In this document: piece after piece, positions 13,771 to 25,785 of the stretch
Numbering within the stretch: the first letter of the stretch is position 1
Layout of the letters: each line of letters opens with the position of its first letter
NCBI RefSeq assembly: GCF_000189635.1
Contig: NW_002476535.1
Location: 62,001-126,000 of the forward strand
Direction of reading: 5' to 3'
DNA from: Tetrahymena thermophila SB210
Lineage: Eukaryota; Ciliophora; Oligohymenophorea; Hymenostomatida; Tetrahymenidae
Length of the DNA: 64,000 nt
Notes under the pieces: generated by a model
The model's input: only the letters and a program-made list of their open reading frames with translations
What the model was told of the DNA's origin: nothing
Database searches by the model: none
Made by a program: the position numbers and the translations under genes

Positions 13771-16373
13771 ACTACCTTCTTTATTATATAAAGAAATTTT
13801 GGATATCAATCAAAGCACTAGTTTATATGTGTTTGCTTATCTATAGATATTGATCACACTAAAAAATCTTTCATTTATTCTTTTTTAAATTAAATTTTGA
13901 AACATCATACAATATCCAATCAACAATAATATATAATTCATTCAAATACATATAAATTATTTAAAGATAAAATTTATTCTTTAAAAATGAAATAATTTAT
14001 TTAAAATATCATAGAATAAAGACACTCACTTAATATTAATTGTTCTTATCATTTTTTTAATTAGAAATAATCAATCCTACTTATTTATACATAAAATAAA
14101 TAAATAAATTTTTATCATATTGACTTTCCTCTAAAAAGTAAAAAAGGAATAATTTCTATTGAAATCAAAAAATTAATAGTTAATATAAAAAATCTAACTA
14201 AATTAGTATGCAAAATATCATGATTGATTAAATTAATTTTATCATAAAATAATAAAATTTTAACTTTTTTTAATATAAATAGATATAAATAAATGATTGA
14301 AATTAGTAAAGAGAAAATTATAAAAAAATATTATTTTTCATATTGTATTCAATTAAATTTCAAATTTTGATTGATTGATAAAGCTCAATGATGTAAACTG
14401 AGTTCTATTAAGTATAACAGCATACAACAAACAAACATACGATTGAATAAATTTTACAAATAAAATTTTTGACTTTAAAATATTTTTTGGGATTTTAAAT
14501 TAATCTGAAAAATTAAATATGTAAATAAAATTTAATGTTAAATACTAATTGAAATAATGTATAATGCTTTTATTTGTTAAAGTAAATTATGAAATTTTAC
14601 TAATATTCACTTCTTAAATAAGTACTAAAATAAAAACAATTTTTTATAATAATTTTAATTTCATTATAATTAATAAGTAAAATTACAATTAAAAAATAAT
14701 TCTAATTATTCTTTAAAATATTATAATTTGGATATTTTGTCATAATTAATTAAGTTTAATAGGCACAAATTTAATTTTGTGCAAAATATTTCGGAATAGT
14801 AAATAAATTAAGATGTTGTATATAACTTTTCAAGATAAAAACAAAAATATTTAGCTTAAGTTAATAAAAATTATTAGTTGGTTTAATAAAAAAAAAATAA
14901 GTGTAACTAAATTCATTAATTGTAAAAATCAAAATTTTTTTGGTGAATAAAAAGTCGTCATTTACACACATACATAATAATTTTTAACTTGAATTTCAAA
15001 ATTATTTTGTGATTCATTCAAAAGAGTTAAAAATAAATTTGAAATAATTCTATCTTAAAGCTCCATCTATTTCTTTCAAAACAAATCAATTAATCTAAAA
15101 GCAAGCAAATTATTTATTAAAGATATTTTAAAACAAAAATAAATTTTGATTAGTTGAAATGCATGTTATGTTACATTCGTTGAGTGTCGTACTAATTAAA
15201 TTAGCGTAATTGGCTTTAAAATATGTTTAAAAACAGTGCATTAAAAATAATATCTATAAATACTAACCAAATACTTAACTAAATTTTTACCTATTTTATA
15301 AAACACCATGAAAATGCGTTATAAATATAAGAAATAACTATACTTGCAATATCAAACATTAATAATCATATATATTTTAAGATACTTTCAATATGAAGTT
15401 TTACACTAATTGTTTTATTAATTATGAAGATCATTCAATGATTATTTATATTTTTATAACATTAGTTATAATTTTCTGTAACTCTGTAATAGTTATCTAT
15501 TTCAAATATATAAAATTATATTTTTTCAATTAATTGTTCATTTATTATTTGTATAATTTTGTTAGGAAAGTAGGATATTTGTGATATGTTTGAGCTATTT
15601 ACAGTAGATTCAGTAATGGTGATATAAAATTAAAATAAAATCAGCTTATTGTCAACAATGACGTAAATTATATTAGTTTTAGTGTGCACTAATTTTACTC
15701 TGTATTAATTAACTTTATCTATAAAAAAATTATCAAAAGATTGGTTATACCCAAAAAATATACAAAAAAATTATAAATATGTTGGGGATATTATTTTTCA
15801 TAGTAAACATATTTTGTTTTTTTAAAATTCTCTATAATAAGATAAATATATTATAAATAATTTATTCAATTAACACTAAAAATTATTAGCTGATTCTTCT
15901 GAAAAGAAATCATAAAGCTAGGGTTTTAAAATATGCATATGACATTTGGCATGTGCTGGATATTTACGTCAAGAAAAAGAATGATTGTAGATACGTTATT
16001 GCCTTAATGTTTTAAGTTCTATTAAATTTAATGGTTCATTATTTTATTAGTATGCATATTTATTTACTGAAAAAATATAAGCATAGCTAAATTAATTAAC
16101 TTTGTTTAAATGATGATGCATTTTTGGTATTATTGATTAATTAAGCTTTATAATATTTTTAAATTACAAAATATAAACGCCCTTTTTTTTAAATTTCTCT
16201 GGAATATTACGCATTTCTAAATAGAATAAGAGATTCTACTTTAAAAGTAAGAAGAAGATATATATTTTGGTCAACTCTCAATAATTAATTAAATTTATCA
16301 AAAAAATTTATCTTAGCTAAATAAATAACCTAATATAATTAAATAAATTAATAAAAGCTTATATCTTAAACAA
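13771..16373. other. Long AT-rich intergenic region with a GC-richer island near 15930
   Basis: Most of these 2.6 kb are plain A/T. Around 15928-16015 the composition rises and a frame reads smoothly (KYAYDIWHVLDIYVKKKND), staying free of TGA into the next gene in a different frame. This may be a gene relic or 5' leader sequence of the downstream synthetase. No RNA gene was recognised. Confidence 0.5.
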
Positions 16374-18850
16374 ATGGCTTCTATTCTTTATTCCATGTTC
16401 AAAGGAACAAACAACGATAACAAACACATTTACTGCAAACCTTACTCTGAAGCTAAAGATGGTCATAGTGCTGTTTATAGATCCAAGAATCAATTCGACC
16501 AATTGAAATTGGTTCCTGATGATGAATGTACTACTATGCAAGACATTTTCTTGAGATCATGCAGATTGTACTCTCATAAGAGTTTCTTAGGAACTATCGA
16601 TCCTTCTCATAAGCATTACAATTGGAAGAACTTTAAGGAAATTAAGCAATTAGCTGAATACTTGGGTTCCAACGTTAACTAAAAGAAGCTCTTCACTCAT
16701 GTCAATGACTTTGAAAATATTAACATGGACTTAATTGGTGTTTTCTCCAAAAACAGAGAAGAATGGTTGGTTCTTGAATATTCCAACTTTTTATATCGCA
16801 AGACCATGGTTCCCTTGTAAGTTTAGATTATTCATATATATTTACAAATAAAGATTAAAATAAACTAGGATTTTTTGCAAAAATTAGCTTGTTTCTAATA
16901 AAATTTGAATTACTTTTTCAACACCTCCATATTTTTGGAAATTTATTTATAAGAGTCTGAAATTTATTAATACTTATTAAAATTAAAATAAAAAGATATG
17001 ATACCCTTGGACCTGAATCAATTACCTACATTCTTGACTAGACTGGAATAGAAACAGTATTTAGTGCAGTAGAAGGTGTCGATGCTCTCTTGAAAAGCAA
17101 GGACATTTGCAAACTCAAGAACATTGTCCTCTTTGACGAAATCCCTGAAGAAAAGAAAGAAAAGCTCACACAAAGAGGTCTCACTTTATATAGTTACAAG
17201 GATTTGATTGCCCCCACTTAAGTAGATGAGTACGCAAAATGCTTACCTGAAGACGTTATAACTTTCTCTTATACCTCAGGTACAACTGGCTTCCCCAAAG
17301 GTGCTATGATTACTAACAAGAATCTTGTCTCTGTTATTGCTATTGCAAAGGAAGAAGATTTTCAAACTGGAGATATTTATTTATCTTACTTACCTCTTCC
17401 TCATATTTTAGAACGTATCGCTGTCAGTTCTATGCTCTACTTGGGTATCCAAATCGGTTTTTACAGAGGTAACTAATTATTTTGACATATTTTAGCAAAT
17501 TTATAAAAATAGCATTAAAAAGAAAGTGCATTAAAAAGTTAATTGAAATTTTATTTAAGAATAAGGCTTAAGCTTTAAACATTCAAAATAGGACTTATTT
17601 AATCAAATTAATAATATAATTAAAGCAATAAACTATTTAAATTTTTTATCAGAAAATTCTGGGTTTAATCTAAAAATAAATAGAAGCGAATAATAAATAT
17701 TTAATTAGCTTTAGATTAAAAAAAAAAATTAATAATTTTTCTATTTAACTGATTAGGTGATACTAGATAATTGAAAGAAGACTTAGAATTATTAAAGCCT
17801 ACTATTTTTGCTAGTGTTCCTAGAGTGTATAACAGATTTTATGACATGATCAAAGCTAAATTCAATTAAGCTAAAGGTATCTAAGGCTGGTTATTAGCTA
17901 AGGGTTTAGCAGCTAAATTGCAAAATTCCAAAAATGGTTAATACACTCATATGCTCTATGATAAGTTGATTTTCAACAAGGTAAAACAAGCATTAGGTGG
18001 TAATGTTAGAGTTGCAGTAGTTGGTGGTGCTCCTATTAGTGGAGAAGTACTCACTTTTATGAGAGCCTGTCTTTGTATTCCTATCCTTGAAGGTTACGGT
18101 TAAACTGAAAGTACTGGTGCAGCTTTTAGTACTCATGCTTCTGATGGTACTACTGGACATATTGGTGGATGCAGAGGACACATGGAGTACAAGCTTGTTG
18201 ATATCCCTGAAATGGGTTATACTGCTAAGGACACAGATAAAGACGGAAAACCTACCCCTAGAGGAGAAATTTGTGTTAGAGGTTATGGTGTTTTTGCTGG
18301 CTATTACAAGTAAAAGGATAAAACAGAAGAAATTATAGATGCTGATGGTTGGTTGCATAGTGGTGACGTTGGTAGAATTGACCATGAAAGAGGTTGCTTA
18401 ACTATCATTGACAGAAAGAAAAATATCTTTAAACTTGCTTAAGGTGAATACATTGCTCCAGATAAAATCGAAAATATCTACTTAAGAGCAGCTGGTGTTG
18501 AAGAAGTATTTGTTTATGGTGATTCTTTACAATCCACTTTAGTTTCAATTGTTGTACCTTCAAAGGATTTCTTAAAGAAGTTTGCTGAATCTAAAGGACT
18601 TGAAAATAATGTTTAATAGCTTTGCTAAAACAAAGAAGTCATTAAAACTATTTTAGACAACATGACAAAGCTTGGTAAAGCTGAAGGTCTCTTCTCATTT
18701 GAATAAGTTAAGAGCTTACACTTATTCCCTGAATCATTCTAAACAATAGATTGTATGACTAACACCCTTAAAATTAAGCGTAAGGAATGTAGAGATTATT
18801 TCAGAGATACAATTGATAAATTATATGCTGAATAAGGTCCTGCATAATGA
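16374..18850 (+). CDS. Long-chain acyl-CoA synthetase 1, 669 aa
   Basis: Exons 16374-16816, 16996-17468 and 17757-18850 give 670 codons in phase. The enzyme would activate long-chain fatty acids with ATP and CoA, through an acyl-adenylate. The adenylation-fold motifs are complete: [13 protein letters not shown] at 240-252 (ATP loop), [17 protein letters not shown] at about 418, GWLHSGDVG at about 503, [21 protein letters not shown]-type hinge at about 524, and a C-terminal TLKIKR that carries the catalytic lysine. Length matches eukaryotic ACSL enzymes. There is no obvious signal peptide, transmembrane anchor or PTS1 tail (it ends GPAQ). Two paralogues lie downstream in the same orientation; intron 1, inside the VPL/YDTLG phrase in phase 2, is shared with synthetase 2. 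Confidence 0.96.
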
Positions 18851-19811
18851 AAAATAAAAAAATATATTCCTCTTTTCAATTATAAAATCCTATCAAGTAT
18901 TTTCACATATAAATTAAGTATTTTATGTTCACTTTAAAATTTTGCAAAGCTTTATCATTAAAATTCTTTTATAAAAAACTTCATTCACATAAATAAAATA
19001 TAATATTTATTTTCAAATAAATAAATAACAATTATTTATTGATTTCAAAAAAAAATTATTGCTCTTTAATATTTAAAAAATAAAAACTTTCTTATGTTAT
19101 TAATTTACAATCAGTTTTTTTCTAAAAAAGTAAAAAAGATATTTTAAAATTTATTTAATTATAATTTAAAACTAAATGAAGAATACATAATAATTAGAAT
19201 TATTTTATAAAGAAATTTAATAGCCTTTAAATAGCCAATAAGTAAGAATTTATTTATGTCTATCTATTTTTCATTTTATTAAAATTTTTAAATATTTAAC
19301 TAAAAATTTTTAGAAATCTTTTTCTTCAAATAATTTAAAAAACAGTTCAAAAAAATTAAAAAATGAACATTTTTATAAAAAAAAAATAAATAAAAATTTT
19401 TTTACAAATTCTTATTAAATTATATAAAATTTATAAATAACGATTAAGTTGAATAAGCTAATTTATCACATTACAAATATCTTAAAAATTTGAATTAGGG
19501 CTAAAAAAATTATATTTTTAATTTAAGATAAAAAAATATTTTGATAAATATATTTGTTTAATAAAATTTTCTTAAAAGAGGATAAAATAAATATCTTAAA
19601 AAGAAAATTCAGTTAATTTTGATTATTATACTATTTTATAGAATTTATTATTATTTTGACATTTTATAAAGAATACACTAATAATAATGCCAATTAATTA
19701 ATTAATTCATTTGTTTGTTAGTTAATTTATATTTTACTTTAAAAATTCAAAGTTTTGATTTTTTGATATATTTTTGGCAAATTAAACAATTTTGTTTTAG
19801 ATAATAGAATA
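18851..19811. other. AT-rich intergenic DNA
   Basis: 3' flank of synthetase 1 and 5' flank of the AlbA_2-type gene. No supported feature beyond A/T tracts. Confidence 0.65.
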
Positions 19812-21560
19812 ATGCATTAAGTTGAGGAATTAAATAGTTTTAAAGAAAAGTGCTTAGATGTTTTATAAAATTTAAAAAATATCAAGAAGGTAGACAAAGA
19901 TATTATAGCTTAGATGAATTATAACATTTGCGCGTTTGGAGAGTAAATAAATGACTTTATTTTGAATAACGAGAAATCTTCTGATTAATATAAAGATCAG
20001 ATAGACGAAATGATTTAGATCTATGAATAAACAGCTCAATATTTAGATGATATCATTTACAAACATAAGGGAATTTAATCATAGATAAAAAGTGATATCA
20101 AAAATTCAAGCGTCAAAGATGAAAATTATGCTTCCAACCATAAATTAAAATAAGACATCTCTTAATTTACTTATTTTAAACTTTTGGATAAGCTTAATGT
20201 GTTAGAAAATAATAACATAGAGTTCAAGAATTATAGTTTTAATTCTTTCAGCAATAGAGAGTAAGTCAATAATTCTTAGTAAGCAACTTTAAAATTATTA
20301 TTTAAACTAAATTAATAGAATGAGGAATATTTGCAAGAAAACTATTGTATCTTTTTTAAATAGAAATGGTGGTTGTATTTACATAGGAATCAGAGATGAT
20401 AGCACGTAAATAATTTGTTTTATTTTAGTTTTCTATTTAGCAATTTTATGAAATAAAGAGTTGTAGGAATCAAGTTGGATTACTCTTAAATGGACAGTTT
20501 AAAAAGGAAGATAATAACTATAAAATCTGGAATATCTCCTCAAATGAATGAAAAAGTTAAAGTTGATTTTGTTCCTATCAAATAAGGATAAAGATGGTAT
20601 AAAGGACATTGGATAGTTAGAATTATAGTTAAACAAGGTGATTTAGATACCTTGTATTATTATAATAATTAAAATGATCATTATAGTCTTGAAAGTTATT
20701 TTAGAGAAGATGGAGCTGTTATTAGGTACAAGATACAAGATTTTATACAAGAATAATTAGATATTGCTCTCTAAAAAAATCCAAAAAGTAGAGTATTATA
20801 TAAATAGGAATATGCATAAGCTGATTAAGAAGGATTAGAAGCTTCAATTGTTTGGTAAGATAAAGACTAAAGTAGTTTTAAAAGAAATAATTAAAGATCA
20901 ATTGAGCATTCTTCAAATAAATATAGAGAGTCAAGCAATTAATATTAAATATTTAAAAATGATAATGTGCATAAAAATTATATTGAAAATATCCCGAAAA
21001 ACAATTTTAATTTAAATCCTTTCGACAATATTTGCATTAATGAGTATGATATTAATTAGATAAACAATTTCAACAAATAAGAAGAAGTTAAAAAATTTTA
21101 ATAAGATGCTGCTTAAAGAAAGAATCAATTGATATCAAAAAGAGACAACTACCAAAACGACTTATTAGAGTAAAATAAAGAAAAAATTTATCAATAAAAT
21201 GATTAAAATAAATAATTCAACTAAAATATCAATATTTAAAATGAGTAAGAAAAAGTTAATTGGCCATTTTTTTAAAAAAATTAAGAGTCTGATTAATAAA
21301 ACTAGCTTTAGTTTAATTAAAAAGTAGGATAAAATTAGAAATAAAACAATGAATAAAACAAAGACTCCTATTCAAACTAATAAAATTAATTTAATTACAA
21401 TATTCAAAATGATAAAAACTTTTAACAAATTCAAATATAGCCTATTGAAAACCCATCTTAAAATTCTTTTCAACCAAATAATTAAAATCAAAAAAAGAAG
21501 CCTAAAAAGTTTGGAGCTATATTTTATTAGGCACTGTGTGGTCAATAATAATAAAACTGA
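19812..21560 (+). CDS. Schlafen-like AlbA_2-domain protein with Q/N-rich tail, 545 aa
   Basis: Exons 19812-20260, 20319-20405 and 20459-21560 join in phase (introns 58 and 53 bp). Residues 1-130 are charged and probably coiled-coil. An AlbA_2 (divergent AAA-4, Schlafen-type) core follows: IEFKNY at about 135, then TIVSFLNRNGGCIYIGIRDD at about 157-176, the hallmark of the family, and VVGIKLDY after it. The segment up to about 320 continues the fold (FVPIKQGQRWYKGHWIVRII, then SYFREDGAVIRY). From about 340 to the end the protein is very rich in Asn and Gln, closing with a basic patch KKKPKKFGAIFYQALCG and a Gln run. AlbA_2 domains bind or cleave nucleic acid in several families, so an RNA or DNA role is plausible; the specific function is unknown. 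Confidence 0.8.
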
Positions 21561-22235
21561 AATTAATACTTAAAATTATGATAAAAATTATATTTATTTA
21601 TATTTTTAATATTAATTAAACATTTTCTTTGTTAAATTGCAAAGAATTTTTTATAAATTATTAAAAATTGATTTTCAGCTTTTTAATGAAATACATATTA
21701 TTTTATCAAAAGAAATATTATTACAAAATAAAAAATTAGAGGAATTTTAGGATGAAATGGTTAACTTCAAAAAATAGATGAATAATTTCCTTAATTAGTT
21801 TTCTTTATTGATACAAAAAAGTTGTAAAAAATAATTTTTTACAGATATATTTTTTTTATGACAGTAGATTTTTAATTCAAACAATTAAATTTTACTATCT
21901 TGATATGTTAAAATTTATGCTTAATTAATAAAATAAAATATTTACAATTTATCAAAATTAGATTTTTATTTCGAAAATTAAATCAATAAACATTTTTTTT
22001 TATAATTAATTGGACTTATTAAATGAAAGCATAACTACTAAAATTATCTTTTTTATATTTTTTTTTTCAATTATGATTGAATATTTAAAGTATAGAATTG
22101 TTTAATAATATTATTAAGACATCTAAAATTGCTCGCTTCTAATTTGATGTCAAAATCAAATTTTAATAATATTATTAAAGTATCTAAAAAATAACTTTTG
22201 AATAATTATCAACATAAAATACCATTTAAATTAAT
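21561..22235. other. AT-rich intergenic DNA with a near-exact short repeat
   Basis: No gene seen. The phrase TTTAATAATATTATTAA occurs around 22100 and again, slightly varied, near 22160 and in the intron at about 22845, which looks like chance or slippage in A/T DNA. Confidence 0.5.
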
Positions 22236-22963
22236 ATGAGTTTTATCCCAGAAGAATATTAGTAGCAATATAAAGAAAATAAAAAGGAATTGCTAAACCT
22301 ATTTTAACTAGATGAAAGTTGGACTCTGTTATAAGAAAAGGAAGGTGTCACTGCTCACTAAAGACATTACAAAGATAACTTAATTGAAATGATAAGAATT
22401 GAAGCGTAGTTTGATTCATCATTAAATGAGACAGCAGATTTGCTTTTTAATGATGCTTAAGAATTACTTAACTCCAAACCTTAGCTACAATCAGCTGAAA
22501 TAATAGAGGAATTAAATGAAAAAGGAAGAGTTATCCTGGTGACAACTAAGCCCATTTTATTCATAAGTCCAAGAGAGATACTGGTTTATACAAATTATGA
22601 AAATATTGAAAATGGAATTATTTAAGTTTAGGTTGGTTTATAAACGCATCCTTAAGTTCCATTGGATTCAAAAAAAGTACGTACAACAACTGTATTAGGT
22701 GGTCATGTTTTAATCAAAAATCCTGAGGATAACTCAAAAACAAAAGTGGTGTACATCATCTTAAATTTGCTAAATGGAAACATACCTTTAAAATTATAAA
22801 GCACTGTAAGATTATTGATAATTTTTTAATTAATTTAATTAATAGTGTTTTTAATAATATTATTAAAAAGGTATATCAATAACATTTAAATAGCTACGTA
22901 TATTTTAAAAAGCTGATAGAAAAGAAAAATCTCCAAAGATAAAAAATAAATGATTAAATTTGA
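22236..22963 (+). CDS. START-domain-like lipid-binding protein, 220 aa
   Basis: Exons 22236-22805 and 22871-22963 (intron 65 bp, phase 0). The single domain runs almost the full length. It opens with SWTLLQEKEGVTAHQRHYKD, has alternating strands typical of the helix-grip fold, and includes phrases expected in START proteins: ISPREILVYTNYENIENG (compare the conserved pRDfv segment), KKVRTTTVLGGHVLI and a late VVYIILNLLNGNIPLKL before the C-terminal helix. No signal peptide or membrane anchor is seen, so it should be cytosolic. START domains hold a single lipid or sterol in a cavity and often transfer it between membranes; the ligand here is unknown. The family call rests on motif pattern read by eye. 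Confidence 0.72.
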
Positions 22964-23659
22964 TTTCACACCAATTTATTTTTCAATTAATATATAAAAA
23001 TTATTCATAACTTTTTGATGTTTTTAATTTCGCTTATTGCAAATAAATTATAAAATAAAATATTAAAATTTTATAATTATTAAATAAGTATTTAGTCATT
23101 AATAATATAAAAACTAATATTGATTTATTTTTCAAAAATGAAGGCTAACACTTTTGAAAACAGTTTATGAAAAAATAAATAATTTAATATATAATTTATA
23201 GATAAATAAATAGATAGAACACATTATATGTTGATTAAATATTTGTCTAAGTATTTTATTTATAAAATTACCTTAATTTCTAAATTTCTGTGTATAGACT
23301 TGAAAAACCCTAGGGTACTATACATACATATATATATTTATTTATTTATTTTTAGGATTTTTTAAATTAATTTAAAGTTAAAATTGATATAATTTGGTTT
23401 TGAATTTATTTATTTTTTTTATTCATTTTTATTTGAAACCAAATTTTTATTTTTTAAATTAATATAAATATTCTCTAGTATTTTTCAGTTTTGATCAGCG
23501 GGTTAATATTTTTTTTAAATCTATTAAGCATTTACCAGATTTTATTTTTTAATCTAAATCAAGCTCATCAAAAATTGATAAATTAATCTGTAAATATTTT
23601 CTAGTTAATAATAAAATATTAAGATATCTAATTTGTTAAATAAGAAAATTATAATCAAT
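22964..23659. other. AT-rich intergenic DNA
   Basis: Short TTTA runs near 23330-23350 and plain A/T elsewhere. No supported feature. Confidence 0.65.
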
Positions 23660-24919
23660 ATGGAAAAGAATTTAATACTGAGTTTATTAAGTGCTGATTA
23701 AAAATGCAGCTTGTAGAAATAAAACGGGTTATTTTATTTAAATCAGAAAGATATCACTAATAATATTGACTACTTTATTAAGATAATAATGAGTACAATA
23801 AAATAAATTCAAAAATATCAAAAAGATTCTTAGGATGAGCTAAATAACTTTTTACAAGAATATAAATATGAAAAAAGCGAGTGTGAAATTTAAAAATAAA
23901 ACGAGATGCTTATAAATAATTTAGATACTATTCAATCTTCACCCATGGATGCCTCTCAAGTAGTCCCTTAAAATTTTTTATCATAAGAAATTTTAATAGA
24001 TTTAGAAAAATAATCTGTAAATTAAGAAAATGATGATTATTACTAAGTACTAATTTTTTAGTATTAAAAACTGATTATTTTATTAGCTGAAGATGAATTT
24101 AAGGAAGAATTTTTATCTCCATTTTGTCTGAAATAATAAATTCCGACAAAATAGATGAATGGGAGAATGATGATTAACAAAGCTTATTATCAAGTTAATT
24201 GCAAATAAAAAGACTGTACTGGATACAAACCATAAAATGATATAGCATAATATCTCTTTGATGATTATCAGTAGCAGAGTTTATAAAAAACAAAAATAGT
24301 AGTAAACTAAATAAATATTAAAGTTGACGTTTATTTTGAATGCAATCATTATGATCGTTTATATAGCTTTGTACCAGTTGACAACGATTACATATTAAAT
24401 GTAAAAAGTACTCCTTTTATAAAATTTGAACGTATTTTTTTCAATTTTTACAATTTTTTGCTATGCGAAGGATATAGAAGAGAGATCAATATATTTTAAG
24501 ATGAATATATTAAAGAAGTCAATTGTTGTCTGCATTTATTTTCTTATATTAATTTTATATAAGAAAATAATTCATATTTATAAAGACTTAATATTAAAAC
24601 TGGACTATCATATAGTGAATCTCCATTAGTTTTTGAAGAATCAAAGATTAAATAAATCAGATATTCTGAGCTCTTCATAGATTGGTAAGAGACTTTGTGG
24701 AATATAAAACCTTAAGTACTCATTAATTTAGACTACTTAGTTTATATAATTGAAAGATAATATTATTAAACTTAAATTTTGGATTATAAATTGCTAATTA
24801 TAAGGCTCATAAATAAAAAATATGCTGAAAAATTGAGTATAATTTTACTAAATAAACTTTTTGGAGAATATTTTAGCTTGTACAGAATGCTTTATGATTT
24901 AAATTAAAGTTAGGATTGA
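23660..24919 (+). CDS. Orphan protein, 419 aa, single exon
   Basis: One continuous ciliate-code frame from ATG to TGA. The first 150 residues are polar, with acidic and Gln-rich stretches. The middle holds a possible small metal or disulfide site: INKAYYQVNCKQKDCTGYKP, followed by VDVYFECNHYDRLYSFVP, so Cys and His cluster over about 60 residues. The C-terminal half is hydrophobic-helical without a clear transmembrane segment (INFIQENNSYLQRLNIK, LFIDWQETLWNIKPQ, LDYLVYIIERQYYQ). Composition and codon texture match the neighbouring genes, so I treat it as real. I do not recognise the family. A small internal frame in 24426-24629 is a shadow. Confidence 0.65.
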
Positions 24920-25785
24920 TTAGCATTTCAAAGAAATTTACATATTAAAACTTCTCTGCAATATCAAGAGCTAGGTTTGTATAATATGGTGAAATCATCC
25001 AATCACAAATTTATAATAAATTCTCAAGTTATTATTTGTTTAAACGATAAAAGGGTTTATTTATATATTACATTGATTTATGAAACCATTAATATTTTTT
25101 TTTTTTCAATTGATTATTTTATTCACTCTATTTAGTAATTATTCTCAATAAAATTCTAAATAAAAAGTTTGTAACTAAATTACATAATGTATGGATGGAA
25201 ATAAATCTAAAATACAACCTTAAAAAAATCAAATAATAGTTAGCAAATTTAGGAGTGATTGTCATATCAAAGACATAAATAATTTCATAAAATATCTTTA
25301 ACACTTTAGTTTTAATGTTAGTAAAATACATTAAAATCATCCAATCAATTTCAATTATTTTCATAAATTCTCAAACTTTTTATATCTATCTTTAATGATG
25401 ATAAATATGTTTATTTTAATTTTTGATTAATTTATGAAAACTTTTATTTTAATACTTAAAATTTATGTTATTTAGTGAAAAAGGAATAAATGCTTTCTAA
25501 CTTTGTACAAAATTAGTAAAATAAATAACATTCAAATATTAAAAAAACATCAAAGCAAATTCAAAATCTAGTTATTTATTTATTTTTTTTTTTGCTTTTG
25601 GTTTTTGAATATTATTTAAATATTTAGAAAGTGTAATCTTATTTCTTGCAGAATCTTTAAAAGAGTCTTTTACTCCAACCAAATAATTTTATTCTTTCAA
25701 TATCAATAAATTGAGTTAGTCACTTTTATTAGTATTGTAAAGTAAGCCAAGATAAAATAAATGAGAATGTTACGTTATGTTTAAT
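24920..25785. other. AT-rich intergenic DNA
   Basis: Includes a possible minus-strand frame at 25128-25364 that is lysine/isoleucine/leucine drift without family resemblance; I do not call it. Confidence 0.6.
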